Below, in pieces: positions 9,984 to 18,488 of a DNA stretch of 64,000 nt (its first letter is position 1; the number at the start of each line of letters is the position of its first letter). A program made the position numbers and the translations under genes. The notes under the pieces are model-generated. The model saw nothing but the letters and a program-made list of their open reading frames with translations, was not told where the DNA came from and did no database searches. Location of the stretch: NCBI GenBank assembly GCA_024280215.1, contig JAJRQO010000008.1, positions 1-64,000 of the forward strand, written 5' to 3'. Source of the DNA: Candidatus Zixiibacteriota bacterium. GTDB taxonomy: Bacteria; Zixibacteria; MSB-5A5; GN15; FEB-12.

Positions 9984-10006
9984 ACTATCTGACAAGTTCA
10001 GATAGT
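9984..10006. promoter_or_regulatory. Inverted repeat in divergent promoter region
   Basis: Perfect 9-bp arms ACTATCTGA/TCAGATAGT (9984-9992 and 9998-10006) with a 5-nt spacer lie in the 161-nt gap between the divergent genes at 9889 and 10051. A TTGACT hexamer overlaps the left arm and a TATATAAGAT stretch follows at about 10014. The spacing and symmetry fit an operator for a dimeric regulator, though the spacing between the two hexamers is too long for a standard sigma-70 promoter. It could also be an RNA hairpin in the leader of the glycan operon. Confidence 0.4.
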
Positions 10007-10050
10007 TTACGACTATATAAGATATAACAATTTAAAATGGTGAAATTAAT

Positions 10051-10839
10051 ATGAAATATATTCTACTCATATGCTCTCTTCTCGTTTTCCTAATAGGTTG
10101 CTCTCAATCTTACCCAAAAGAGGAGTTCGATCCTTCATATCAGATGTATAATTCTGTATTACAAAATTTTATACATGGGGAAAAAGTTGATTATAAATTA
10201 TTAAAAGAACAAAGAGCCGAACTTGACCATTTCATACTTCAACTTGCAGGTGCCAAACTTGAGAAGATGTCTGAAGATGAACAATTGGCGTTTTGGATCA
10301 ATGCATATAACGCTATCACATTACGCTCAATAATTGATAATTATCCTGTTAAATCAATTCAAAATATAGATGGTGTCTGGACAAAAGTGAAATGGCATGT
10401 TGCCGACCAAGAAGTTACTTTGGATCATATTGAACATAAAATTATCAGACCAACTTACAAAGACGCTCGGATACATTTTGCCGTTAATTGTGCCTCAATC
10501 GGTTGCCCACCGCTTTTAAATCATGTGTTCACAGGACAAACGGTAGATAGTTTACTTGATGTTGTATCGAGTAATTTTATCATGAACAAGAATCGACATC
10601 ATATTGATTTTGAAGCAAATACAATTGAAACATCTGAGCTATTTTCATGGTTTTGGGAGGATTTTGTTTCAAATTATAACGAACAAATATTTCAAAACAA
10701 ATCTGATGTTGAAAGTGCGATGTTAAATTTTACCTACACCCATTTAAGTGATTCATTGAGAACTAAATTTTCTAAGGATGTTTTTTGGAAAATCACCTTT
10801 GCACCGTACGATTGGTCTTTAAATGATATTGAAAGGTAA
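10051..10839 (+). CDS. DUF547 family lipoprotein
   Basis: 262 residues with a lipoprotein signal peptide. The hydrophobic h-region ends in the lipobox LIGC, so Cys17 would be lipidated after cleavage. The DUF547 core follows, with the signatures LAFWINAYNAITLRS, LDHIEHKIIRP and HFAVNCASIGCPPL. The conserved Cys/His/Glu residues suggest a papain-like or transglutaminase-like fold, but no activity is established for the family. It heads a plus-strand operon of envelope glycosyltransferases, with 9 nt to the next start. It is likely an envelope-attached accessory of that pathway. Confidence 0.85.
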   Translation: MKYILLICSLLVFLIGCSQSYPKEEFDPSYQMYNSVLQNFIHGEKVDYKLLKEQRAELDHFILQLAGAKLEKMSEDEQLAFWINAYNAITLRSIIDNYPVKSIQNIDGVWTKVKWHVADQEVTLDHIEHKIIRPTYKDARIHFAVNCASIGCPPLLNHVFTGQTVDSLLDVVSSNFIMNKNRHHIDFEANTIETSELFSWFWEDFVSNYNEQIFQNKSDVESAMLNFTYTHLSDSLRTKFSKDVFWKITFAPYDWSLNDIER

Positions 10840-10848
10840 AAACGAAGT

Positions 10849-11538
10849 TTGTATCAAAAAAAGAAAATAAGTGTTATCATTCCTGTTTTGAATGAGCAAG
10901 AATCAATAGCACATGTGCTTCGAGATATTCCCCAATATGTTGATCAGACAATAATCGCAGACAATGGTTCTTCGGATAACACTATTGATATTGCGAGAAC
11001 TTTTGATACGACAATAGTCACAGAACAACAACAAGGTTATGGTGCTGCATGTTTAAAAGGCTTACAAAAAGTTAATGGAGATACTGATATTATAGTTTTT
11101 TTAGATGGTGATTATTCTGATTACCCTAAGGAGATGCATCTGTTGTTAGACAAAATCATATCTGAAAATCAGGATGTTGTTATAGGTTCTAGGATGTTGA
11201 AACCCGATTCCAAAGCAGTCTTGCCACCTGTGGCTCAGTTTGGCAATTGGCTGTCAACAAAACTGATTGACTTGTTTTGGTCAAAAGAGTTTACTGACTT
11301 AGGACCATTTCGGGCAATACGTTGGGATGCATTCAAGAGATTAAATATGCAGGACAAAGATTTTGGATGGACAGTTGAACTACAAATTAAAGCGGCGAAA
11401 ATGAACTTGGCATGCACCGAAGTAGCAGTATCCTATAGAAACCGAATAGGAACTTCTAAGATTTCTGGGACATTTCTTGGTTCTTTCAAAGCTGGGTGTA
11501 AAATCATATACCTCATTTTTAGAGAGTTAATCCATTGA
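10849..11538 (+). CDS. Family 2 glycosyltransferase (DPM1/GT2-like)
   Basis: A 229-residue GT-A fold enzyme. It has the nucleotide-binding start ISVIIPVLNEQESI, the DNGSSDNT loop and the DXD-type metal site FLDGDYSDYP. The segment DLGPFRAIRWD is typical of dolichyl-phosphate-mannose-synthase-like GT2 proteins without a membrane tail. It would transfer a sugar from a nucleotide donor to a lipid or glycan acceptor at the cytoplasmic membrane face. The start is TTG at 10849. The 3' end overlaps the next gene by 4 nt, indicating translational coupling. Confidence 0.85.
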   Translation: MYQKKKISVIIPVLNEQESIAHVLRDIPQYVDQTIIADNGSSDNTIDIARTFDTTIVTEQQQGYGAACLKGLQKVNGDTDIIVFLDGDYSDYPKEMHLLLDKIISENQDVVIGSRMLKPDSKAVLPPVAQFGNWLSTKLIDLFWSKEFTDLGPFRAIRWDAFKRLNMQDKDFGWTVELQIKAAKMNLACTEVAVSYRNRIGTSKISGTFLGSFKAGCKIIYLIFRELIH

Positions 11539-12860
11539 TCAAACAACTACTTATTTGGATTCCTCTTTCAATTTTATTCTTGTTCATATACATGATATTT
11601 CCAAAAACGGAAACCCCTGATATAGTTAAGTTCTTAGTATTGTCCCAACTTATATTTCTTTTGTATCTCTTATTTGTCTACCTCACTAAAAGAATAAACT
11701 TTTCATTTTTGAAAAACAGAAAACTATTCTTCTATTTTATAATTATTGGAATATTGATTCGTACCGTTGTTTCATTTGCTACGGGAGAAGTTTCTTATCT
11801 TTCTGATGATGTATATCGCTATGTTTGGGAAGGAAAACTTGTCGCCAACGACTATAATCCCTTTATACTTTCCCCTGATGCGATGTATGGAACACCACTT
11901 GCAGACACAACTATTTATCCAAAAATAAATCACCCCTGGCATGTGACAATCTACCCACCAGTAAGTCAGTATCTTTTCATGGCTTCTTATCTAATAAGTG
12001 GTGATTCAATTTCGGGCTTTAAGTTATTGTCATTTTTATTTGAATTACTCTCTTTGCTACTGATGTATATATTTGTAAAAAGATACAAGCTCCCTGATTG
12101 GACATTTTTCTTGTACCTTTTTTCGCCTCTGATAATTATAGAGTTTTTATTCTCCAACCATCTTGATATATTTGGACTTCCTTTTTTGTTAGGTGCTTTA
12201 ATATTATTGAAAGACTCTAAAAGAAAACTATTCCCACTTTCTGTATTACTTGCCTTAGGTGTTTTAGTAAAATTTTATCTCTTATTTTTTATACCATTCA
12301 TGTTTTTTAGTTTCAACAGAAAAGAGAAATTGAAGTTTATTTTGATATTCGGCTTAACAATAGTCATCTTTTACTTACCGTTTATTATGAGTTCTGGATT
12401 TAATGTCTTCGGTTCGCTCGGTGTATATTTAGACCTTTGGCAATACAACGGCTCTCTTTACTTATTGCTTGGGAAGTTTTTCTCAATTGATACAGCACGC
12501 TATATCTGTTTTGGACTATTTGTAAGTGCTTACATCCCCCTCCTGACGATGAAAAGATTTAAAAATAATTTCATGCTACAATCTCTTCTGATTTTTATTG
12601 TCTATATCATTGTAACTCCCGTGATATTTAACTGGTATCTTCTTTGGGTAATTCCATTTATGGTTTACTATAGAAATTCAGCAATTATCTCATTAACAGG
12701 AACATGCATGCTCTCTTATCACGGTCTAATTGGCATATTCGACACAGGTCTTTGGTCGCAAATGCCAATACTAATATTTATTAGTTATTTTCCATTTTTT
12801 GCTTTATTAATCTACGAAGCGTACAAACAGATTAAAACCAAGAAAGTGAATTTAATTTGA
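11535..12860 (+). CDS. Multi-TM glycosyltransferase (GT87/mannosyltransferase-like)
   Basis: A 441-residue polytopic membrane protein with about 11-12 hydrophobic helices. After the first helices, the periplasmic-side loop SDDVYRYVWEGKLVANDYNP has the acidic pair and Y-R-Y-x-W-E-G pattern seen in GT-C-type enzymes using polyprenyl-phosphate sugars (GT87/DUF2029-like). It would use a lipid-linked donor, possibly made by the GT2 gene upstream, to extend a glycan outside the membrane. The start is TTG, overlapping the previous stop. The next gene overlaps this one by 4 nt. Confidence 0.75.
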   Translation: MIKQLLIWIPLSILFLFIYMIFPKTETPDIVKFLVLSQLIFLLYLLFVYLTKRINFSFLKNRKLFFYFIIIGILIRTVVSFATGEVSYLSDDVYRYVWEGKLVANDYNPFILSPDAMYGTPLADTTIYPKINHPWHVTIYPPVSQYLFMASYLISGDSISGFKLLSFLFELLSLLLMYIFVKRYKLPDWTFFLYLFSPLIIIEFLFSNHLDIFGLPFLLGALILLKDSKRKLFPLSVLLALGVLVKFYLLFFIPFMFFSFNRKEKLKFILIFGLTIVIFYLPFIMSSGFNVFGSLGVYLDLWQYNGSLYLLLGKFFSIDTARYICFGLFVSAYIPLLTMKRFKNNFMLQSLLIFIVYIIVTPVIFNWYLLWVIPFMVYYRNSAIISLTGTCMLSYHGLIGIFDTGLWSQMPILIFISYFPFFALLIYEAYKQIKTKKVNLI

Positions 12861-14326
12861 AGTCACTATTTATATATTTTTATTTTTTCCTTCTATTTTA
12901 TGTTTCATTTTATGGAATCCATTTATACTGGATGATATTGATTTATGTGAAAGATAAACATACCAAACCACCAGTTCCGATTGGTGACATCGCTACCTCA
13001 ACTTTTCCAATGGTTACGGTGCAACTTCCAATATACAATGAAAAACAAGTTGCCAAAAGGTTGATAGAAACTGTTTGTAAGTTTGACTGGCCTAAAGATA
13101 GGCTTGAAATACAAATATTAGATGACTCAACCGATGAAACTTCAGAAGTTATCTTAGCATGTATCCATGATTTGAAAGACAAAAACGAAGAACACCCTCA
13201 GATTCAATATTTACATAGAGTCGACCGAGTTGGTTATAAAGCGGGAGCATTAGCTGAAGGCTTACATGTCGCAAAGGGTGAATTTATAGCAATTTTTGAC
13301 GCTGATAATCTTCCTGATAAAGATTTCCTTTCCTATTGTATGCGATTTTTTAATGATGATAAAATTGGCATGGTACAAACAAGATGGGGCTTTTTAAATC
13401 CAAACGAATCATTTTTATGTCGAGCTCAGACACTTTTCCTCAATGCTCACTTCATTGTTGAACAACAAGCACGATACATAGGTGGATTGCTCTTTAATTT
13501 TAATGGTACCGCAGGTATTTGGAGAAAAACAACTATTTCCGACGCTGGTGGTTGGGAGTTTGATACCCTCACTGAAGATTTAGACCTTTCTATAAGAGCT
13601 CAACTAAAGGGCTGGAAATTTGTCTATGATAATTCTTATGTTGTTCCGACAGAACTACCAAACAGAATCTCTGCATTTAAGACCCAGCAATATCGTTGGG
13701 CAAAGGGTGCAGTTGAGACTGGTATAAAACTTCTTCCAATGATATTTAGATCATCAATTCCTCTAAGAGTAAAAATTGCCTCCTTCTTTCATCTTACGGC
13801 AAAATCTATTTCACCAGCATTACTCATGCTTGGACTTTTATTAATACCAGCATTGTATATTCGATTGGAGTCAGGTCTACTGAAACTTTTTTTAATCGAT
13901 TTCCCTATTTTTATTGCAGGTACTGGATCTATGTCGCTCTTTTATTCTTACGCATACAAACATGGGAACAAAGAAAAAGGCTGGAAAGATATACTGACTC
14001 TTCCAATGTTGACATCATTAGGAATTGCTTTGGCGGTAAATAATAGTAAAGCCTTTTTCTCTGCTTTGCTTAAACGTAAATCAGCTTTTGTTCGTACTCC
14101 AAAATCTGGTTCAACTGATGCGATACACAAAGAAGTTCCGAAATCTTATTTTGAGGGGTTAGACAAGACTGTCTTTATCGAATTGTTTTTGACTTGCTAT
14201 TCATTTTTGGCATTACTCATCGCATTTGAGATGCATCTTTATTTTACTATTCCATTTCTAACAACATTTTTTATAGGTTACTTTTATTTTTCATATAAAG
14301 GAATGAAGGAATTATATGTCAAATAA
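12857..14326 (+). CDS. Cellulose-synthase-like GT2 glycosyltransferase
   Basis: A 489-residue processive-type GT2. An N-terminal TM helix is followed by the catalytic domain (about 50-290): VTVQLPIYNE, ILDDSTDET (first Asp site), AIFDADNLPD (DxD), TEDLDLS (catalytic-base region) and QQYRWAKG (QxxRW). About four C-terminal TM helices follow. This is the CESA/ceramide-glucosyltransferase-like architecture, which makes or exports a beta-linked glycan or glycosylates a membrane lipid. The start is TTG, overlapping the upstream stop. The downstream DUF2064 gene overlaps it by 11 nt, so the operon is tightly coupled. Confidence 0.85.
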   Translation: MKSLFIYFYFFLLFYVSFYGIHLYWMILIYVKDKHTKPPVPIGDIATSTFPMVTVQLPIYNEKQVAKRLIETVCKFDWPKDRLEIQILDDSTDETSEVILACIHDLKDKNEEHPQIQYLHRVDRVGYKAGALAEGLHVAKGEFIAIFDADNLPDKDFLSYCMRFFNDDKIGMVQTRWGFLNPNESFLCRAQTLFLNAHFIVEQQARYIGGLLFNFNGTAGIWRKTTISDAGGWEFDTLTEDLDLSIRAQLKGWKFVYDNSYVVPTELPNRISAFKTQQYRWAKGAVETGIKLLPMIFRSSIPLRVKIASFFHLTAKSISPALLMLGLLLIPALYIRLESGLLKLFLIDFPIFIAGTGSMSLFYSYAYKHGNKEKGWKDILTLPMLTSLGIALAVNNSKAFFSALLKRKSAFVRTPKSGSTDAIHKEVPKSYFEGLDKTVFIELFLTCYSFLALLIAFEMHLYFTIPFLTTFFIGYFYFSYKGMKELYVK

Positions 14327-14942
14327 TATTGTAGCAGTTATGGCAAAACACCCTCAACTTTCTAAAGTAAAGACAAGGCTTGCAGAGACTATAGGCGATA
14401 AAAAAGCTCTTCAAGTCTATAAGTTACTTCTTGAAAGTATAACTGAAAATTGTATCCCAACCAACAACATGAGCTATCAACTCGGATGTTTTATAACTCC
14501 AACAGAAAAGATGGCAGAATTTAAAAAGTTATATAATTCTTTTGCTTTTTATTCTACTCAAGCAGATGGTGATTTAGGAGTTAAAATGTTTCATGCTTTT
14601 AAAACAATCCTTGAAAACAGAAAAGCTGAAAAAGCGTTACTAATTGGTGCCGATATCCCTGATTTGAATTCTAAAATCATAGAAAACGCATTTATACAAT
14701 TGTCGTCTAATGATATTGTGCTTGGACCGACTGATGATGGTGGCTATTATTTAATTGGTATGAAAAAAAGTAACAAATGTTTATTTGAAAATATCTCTTG
14801 GGGTAGTTCTCTGGTACTTGAGTCGACAATTCAAATTTGTCAATACAATTCTCTCTCAGTTGGACAACTTGAAACTCTTTCAGACCTTGACAGAGAGGAT
14901 GATTTAGAATTATTCCCTGAACTCGTAAAGAAAATGCAATAA
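14316..14942 (+). CDS. DUF2064/TIGR04282-type nucleotidyltransferase-like glycosyltransferase
   Basis: A 208-residue single-domain GT-A/nucleotidyltransferase-like protein. It has the loop MAKHPQLSKVKTRLAE (K-x-P-x-x-x-x-x-KTRL), the GADIPDL strand and the LGPTDDGGYYLIG signature. These are diagnostic of DUF2064 (TIGR04282, named for arsenosugar clusters). The biochemical role of the family is poorly defined. No arsM or arsS-like gene is present here, so an arsenosugar role is not supported. It is the last gene of the glycan operon and is followed at once by a terminator. Confidence 0.8.
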   Translation: MSNNIVAVMAKHPQLSKVKTRLAETIGDKKALQVYKLLLESITENCIPTNNMSYQLGCFITPTEKMAEFKKLYNSFAFYSTQADGDLGVKMFHAFKTILENRKAEKALLIGADIPDLNSKIIENAFIQLSSNDIVLGPTDDGGYYLIGMKKSNKCLFENISWGSSLVLESTIQICQYNSLSVGQLETLSDLDREDDLELFPELVKKMQ

Positions 14943-14975
14943 AAAAACCGACTGTTCCCCGTAGTCGGCTTTTTT
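14943..14975. terminator. Bidirectional terminator between glycan operon and cheW
   Basis: A CCGACT/AGTCGG stem (14948-14953 with 14963-14968) has A-runs to its left and T-runs to its right. It can terminate the plus-strand glycan operon, whose stop is at 14942, and the converging cheW transcript. Confidence 0.8.
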
Positions 14976-15005
14976 ATCTTTGGATTTCCCTATCCCAAGA
15001 TCCCC

Positions 15006-15506
15006 CTACTGCTTAAAACTTCCCATTTCACTTATATCAATAACTTTTGAAAGGTCTAAGAAAATAAGTAACCGATCTTCAAGTTTTGCGACACCTTTGA
15101 TATATTCAGAATTAATACCAGTTACGATTTCAGGTGGTGGTTCAATAGTGTTTGATGGGAGACGCAGAACTTCTGAAACAGAATCAACTACCATTCCTAA
15201 GATATTTCCACTGATATCAACAACAACAATACGAGTATTCTTGTCATATTCTTTTAACTCAAGGTTAAAACGTTTTCGTAAATCAACAATTGGAATCACT
15301 TTTCCGCGAAGATTTATAACACCTTCTACATAATGAGGAGCTTGTGGTACTTTTGTGATTTCTACCATTCGATTGATTTCTTGAACTTTTAATATGTCTA
15401 CACCAAATTCTTCTGAACCAATATTAAAAGAAACAAGCTGCAATAATTCATCTACAGCTCCTCCAACATGAATATTTTTTGTTTGTTCAGCTACTCCTGT
15501 TTTCAT
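15006..15506 (-). CDS. cheW: CheW-like coupling protein
   Basis: A 166-residue protein containing one CheW (SH3-like) domain. LLQLVSFNIGSEEFGVDILKV, PHYVEGVINLRGKVIPIVDLR (about residues 54-73) and TRIVVVDISGNILGMVVDSV follow the CheW consensus in order. In chemotaxis arrays CheW couples methyl-accepting receptors to the CheA kinase. No CheA, receptor, CheY or flagellar gene lies in this window, so it is an orphan copy here and its partners are elsewhere. The extension before the domain (about 20 residues) is polar. Two inverted repeats lie in its upstream region. Confidence 0.9.
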   Translation of the reverse strand: MKTGVAEQTKNIHVGGAVDELLQLVSFNIGSEEFGVDILKVQEINRMVEITKVPQAPHYVEGVINLRGKVIPIVDLRKRFNLELKEYDKNTRIVVVDISGNILGMVVDSVSEVLRLPSNTIEPPPEIVTGINSEYIKGVAKLEDRLLIFLDLSKVIDISEMGSFKQ

Positions 15507-15575
15507 AATTTCAACCTTTATCTAAATATTTAATTTTCTCAATTTAGTAGGATTTCTCCTTAATCTTTTTATCGG

Positions 15576-15635
15576 AGTAATTCGGAATTACTTTATAGAG
15601 ATAACATGGATTAAACATTCAAGTATTTATCTCTA
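15576..15635. promoter_or_regulatory. Two inverted repeats upstream of cheW
   Basis: AGTAATTC-G-GAATTACT at 15576-15592 is a perfect 17-bp palindrome with a one-base centre. Just beyond it, TAGAGATAA (15596-15604) pairs with TTATCTCTA (15627-15635). They lie 70-130 nt upstream of the cheW start, in a gap of about 200 nt, and are plausible operator sites. No regulator gene is adjacent. Confidence 0.35.
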
Positions 15636-15715
15636 CCATAACGACATATTATGCACGCTTATCTACTGACAGGCATGCTATTTACGACCCTCTACATGAC
15701 GCTATACTTTAATAG

Positions 15716-16465
15716 TTAAAAAAATGATTTAAATTGTTCTGCCGTAGATGGAGAATGTCCAGAATAGTGATTGTTAAAAAAAGCGAAACAGTCATTTTCC
15801 TTTTCTAATCTCTTTTGAATGATTTCTTTCCAGTAAATAAGTTCAGGTTTACGTTCGTTTCGAACGAAGCTAAAATCATCACCAATCATTTTCCTGTCAC
15901 CTAAAAAGCGAAAATAAGAAAAATCTGCTGTTTGAATGTCAAGTTTGGGCATCCAGGGATGGTCTATTTGGCAAAATGCAATATTCTTTTCTTGAAGCTG
16001 ATCAAAGAACTTATCTTCGGATAACCAACATTTATTACGCACCTCAAGAGCGATACGAACATCGGATGGAAGCACAGACAATATTTCATACAGTATCTCT
16101 TTTTGACACGGCTTAAAACTATACGGAAACTGTAACAACAGAACTGCCAATTTATTATCTAACAACTTCATAGTATCTACAAATTTAACAGCTGTCGATA
16201 AACGTTGCTCAAGATACCCCACATGAGTAACTGCTTTTGGGAATTTGGCCGTAAATTGAAAACAATCAGGGGTAATTTTACACCATCGCTTAATTGTCTC
16301 AAGACTTGGAATTCTATAATAGGTAGAGTCAATTTCAACAATTTTAAACTTCGAACTATAAAACTGCAAGTAATCAAGTTTTGGGCAAAATTGCGGATAA
16401 AAATTACCCAACCAATCATCATAAGAAAAACCTGATGTGCCTATATGAAGTTTTTTCGTATTCAT
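15716..16465 (-). CDS. DUF72 family protein (YecE-like)
   Basis: About 249 residues of the DUF72 family, a TIM-barrel fold of unsettled function. It begins with the characteristic HIGTSGFSYDDWLGNFYP. It continues with FKIVEIDSTYYRIPS, LLLQFPYSF, IALEVRNKCW and FAFFNNHYSGHSP, all in the order expected for the family. I place the start at the ATG at 16465, which gives the usual family N-terminus. A TTG seven codons upstream (16486) is also possible. Neither has a strong ribosome binding site. It is divergent from the M29 peptidase gene. Confidence 0.85.
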   Translation of the reverse strand: MNTKKLHIGTSGFSYDDWLGNFYPQFCPKLDYLQFYSSKFKIVEIDSTYYRIPSLETIKRWCKITPDCFQFTAKFPKAVTHVGYLEQRLSTAVKFVDTMKLLDNKLAVLLLQFPYSFKPCQKEILYEILSVLPSDVRIALEVRNKCWLSEDKFFDQLQEKNIAFCQIDHPWMPKLDIQTADFSYFRFLGDRKMIGDDFSFVRNERKPELIYWKEIIQKRLEKENDCFAFFNNHYSGHSPSTAEQFKSFF

Positions 16466-16601
16466 ATTGGTAAGAACAATACTCAACTTAAATAGTTCTC
16501 TAATTATGAATTTTATTCAACTTTTTTCAGTCGCATGCTGTTGATTTCTTCAGAAAGTTTATGTATTTTCATATCAAACATTATTGACTTAAGGATAGAA
16601 A

Positions 16602-17741
16602 ATGAAAGATAAACGTAACGAAATTTTAGCTCGCCAGTTGATCGATTACTCTACAGAGATCCAAAAAGGTGAGAAGCTGTACCTTGAAATCAAAGGGAAA
16701 GAAACTCTTGAATTAGGCAAAGAAATTATTAAATATGCCACTAAAAAAGGTGCAACAACATTTTGGTATTACAATGATGAGTCGCTCTTGCGTCAATTTG
16801 TTGGAAATGCGGCAGACGACCAATTTAAAGCACAAGCAGACATGCATCTTCATTTAATGGAACAAGCAGACTGCTATATTGGTTTACGTGGTTCAGACAA
16901 CCCATTTGACATGGCTGATATTCCTCGGAGTCAAATGGACAAGCAAAACACAATTTTTTACAAACCTGTACACTTAGAAGAACGGGTCAAACGTACTCGT
17001 TGGGTTGTTCTTCGGTATCCAAATAATGCGATGGCTCAACTTGCTGAAACATCTCAGGAGAAATTTGAAGATTTCTATTTTGATGTTTGCTGTGCGGACT
17101 ACGCCAAAATGTCAAAAGCTCAGGATAAATTATTTGCCCTTATGGAAGCAACTGAAAAAGTTCATATAAAATCACCAAATACAGACCTGACATTTTCACT
17201 CAAAGATATTCCTTGTATAAAGTGTGACGGTAAACGTAACATCCCTGATGGTGAAGTTTATACTGCTCCTGTGCGTGATTCTATAAACGGCATAATCACC
17301 TACAACACTCCTTCGTTGTACCAAGGAACTGTTTTCAATGATATCTCCCTGACATTTGAAAATGGCAAAATTGTCAAAGCAACATGTGATGGTGAAAATG
17401 AAAAACTGAATAAGATATTTGATACCGATGAAGGTGCCCGATATGTTGGTGAGTTTGCAATCGGCGTGAATCCATTTATTTTACATCCGATGAAAGATAC
17501 GTTGTTTGATGAAAAGATTGCTGGCTCATTCCACTTCACCCCTGGTCAATGTTATGATGAAGCACCAAATGGCAATGACTCATCGATTCATTGGGATTTA
17601 GTTTTGATTCAACGCCCTGATTACGGTGGTGGTGAAATTTATTTTGATGATAAATTGATTCGTAAAGATGGTGTTTTCACTGATGCCGAAATGGAAAAAT
17701 CATTTTCCAAAGAAAATTTAAAAGGTGCGGGAATGGAGTAA
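16602..17741 (+). CDS. M29 family aminopeptidase
   Basis: A 379-residue metallo-aminopeptidase of the M29 (AmpS/PepS, thermophilic aminopeptidase) family. Likely metal ligands are visible in the C-terminal half: the Glu of GEFAIG (about 285), the Glu/His segment EKIAGSFHF (about 308), the Tyr of CYDEAPNGND and the HWD of SIHWDLVL. The family removes N-terminal residues from peptides and is dinuclear (Zn/Co). The length matches the family (about 370-415). The ATG lies at 16602, after AAGGATAG. The ferritin-like gene follows after 33 nt, and co-transcription is plausible. Confidence 0.85.
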   Translation: MKDKRNEILARQLIDYSTEIQKGEKLYLEIKGKETLELGKEIIKYATKKGATTFWYYNDESLLRQFVGNAADDQFKAQADMHLHLMEQADCYIGLRGSDNPFDMADIPRSQMDKQNTIFYKPVHLEERVKRTRWVVLRYPNNAMAQLAETSQEKFEDFYFDVCCADYAKMSKAQDKLFALMEATEKVHIKSPNTDLTFSLKDIPCIKCDGKRNIPDGEVYTAPVRDSINGIITYNTPSLYQGTVFNDISLTFENGKIVKATCDGENEKLNKIFDTDEGARYVGEFAIGVNPFILHPMKDTLFDEKIAGSFHFTPGQCYDEAPNGNDSSIHWDLVLIQRPDYGGGEIYFDDKLIRKDGVFTDAEMEKSFSKENLKGAGME

Positions 17742-17774
17742 CCTCCATCCCTTTTAAATAAGAGGTAATAATTA

Positions 17775-18284
17775 ATGGATATTTTAGAATTTGCCATGAA
17801 AATGGAATTAGACGGTAAAGCTTTCTATGAAAAGAATGCTCGCCTAACTGATGATAAAGAGCTAAAACGGATTTTCATTTTACTTGCTGAAGAAGAAGAA
17901 AAACACTATCACTTTTTTAAAGCAATGCAAGAAGGAAAAGCAGATGAAGCAGCAGCACTCATAAAATCGTCATCTTCTTCTTTAAAAGAAGTGCAGAATA
18001 TTTTTGTCGATATGTCTCAATCAAAAGAGAAAAAAGTATTTGGTGCTGACGAAGAAGCTACTTGGATGAAAGCAATGGATATTGAAGAAAAAGCGGAATC
18101 ATTTTATCGTGAAAAAGCTCAGACTGAGGAAAACGATGACCAAAGACTACTTCTTAATATGATTGCTGATGAAGAACGGAATCATGTCCACATGATTGAT
18201 TCAATTCTGACATATTTGAAATTTCCTGAAGCATTTGCTGATTCAGCACAGTTTAAGAATTTTCAAAGTTTAGAAGGTAAGTAA
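17775..18284 (+). CDS. Ferritin-like/rubrerythrin-type diiron protein
   Basis: A 169-residue all-helical protein of the rubrerythrin-like superfamily. Two helix pairs carry the diiron ligands: FAMKMELDGKAFYEK (first Glu), EEEEKHYHFF (ExxH), MKAMDIEEKAESFY and ADEERNHVHMID (ExxH). There is no rubredoxin Cys4 tail, so this is an erythrin-type protein. Likely roles are peroxide or iron handling in the cytoplasm under oxidative stress. A second, diverged relative lies at 20877-21398. A hairpin follows 19 nt after the stop. Confidence 0.85.
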   Translation: MDILEFAMKMELDGKAFYEKNARLTDDKELKRIFILLAEEEEKHYHFFKAMQEGKADEAAALIKSSSSSLKEVQNIFVDMSQSKEKKVFGADEEATWMKAMDIEEKAESFYREKAQTEENDDQRLLLNMIADEERNHVHMIDSILTYLKFPEAFADSAQFKNFQSLEGK

Positions 18285-18303
18285 AGTATTTTTTTATACA
18301 CGT

Positions 18304-18337
18304 GCTGTCAGGCGTCCCCACCTGACAGCTTCTTTAG
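18304..18337 (+). terminator. Terminator-like hairpin after the ferritin-like gene
   Basis: A perfect 9-bp stem GCTGTCAGG/CCTGACAGC (18304-18312 with 18321-18329) with an 8-nt loop is followed by TTCTTTA. The position after the stop suits a terminator, although the T-run is short. Confidence 0.6.
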
Positions 18338-18482
18338 TAGGTCGGCGTTCCGATTCCAAGAATATAATTGTGAGAAACCCGACAGATTTTAATTGAATAA
18401 AACTTAATATGATATTGATTTATTGTCGGGTTTCTCGATTTTAAAATCTAACGATTTCAAATTAACGGAACGCCGACCTACT
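18336..18482. repeat. Nested inverted-repeat element (MITE-like)
   Basis: Outer 17-bp perfect arms AGTAGGTCGGCGTTCCG (18336-18352) and its complement (18466-18482) enclose inner 13-bp perfect arms GAGAAACCCGACA (18372-18384) and complement (18424-18436). A small palindrome GATTTTAAAATC lies between the right-hand arms. The 147-bp unit has no ORF and sits between two convergent genes. The GC-rich arms in an AT-rich setting suggest a short non-autonomous repeat element. It could also serve as a bidirectional terminator. Confidence 0.7.
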
Positions 18483-18488
18483 TTATAT

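Noticed and set aside
14316-14942. Arsenosugar biosynthesis cluster suggested by DUF2064
   Set aside because: No ArsM- or radical-SAM-like gene accompanies it; only glycosyltransferases do.
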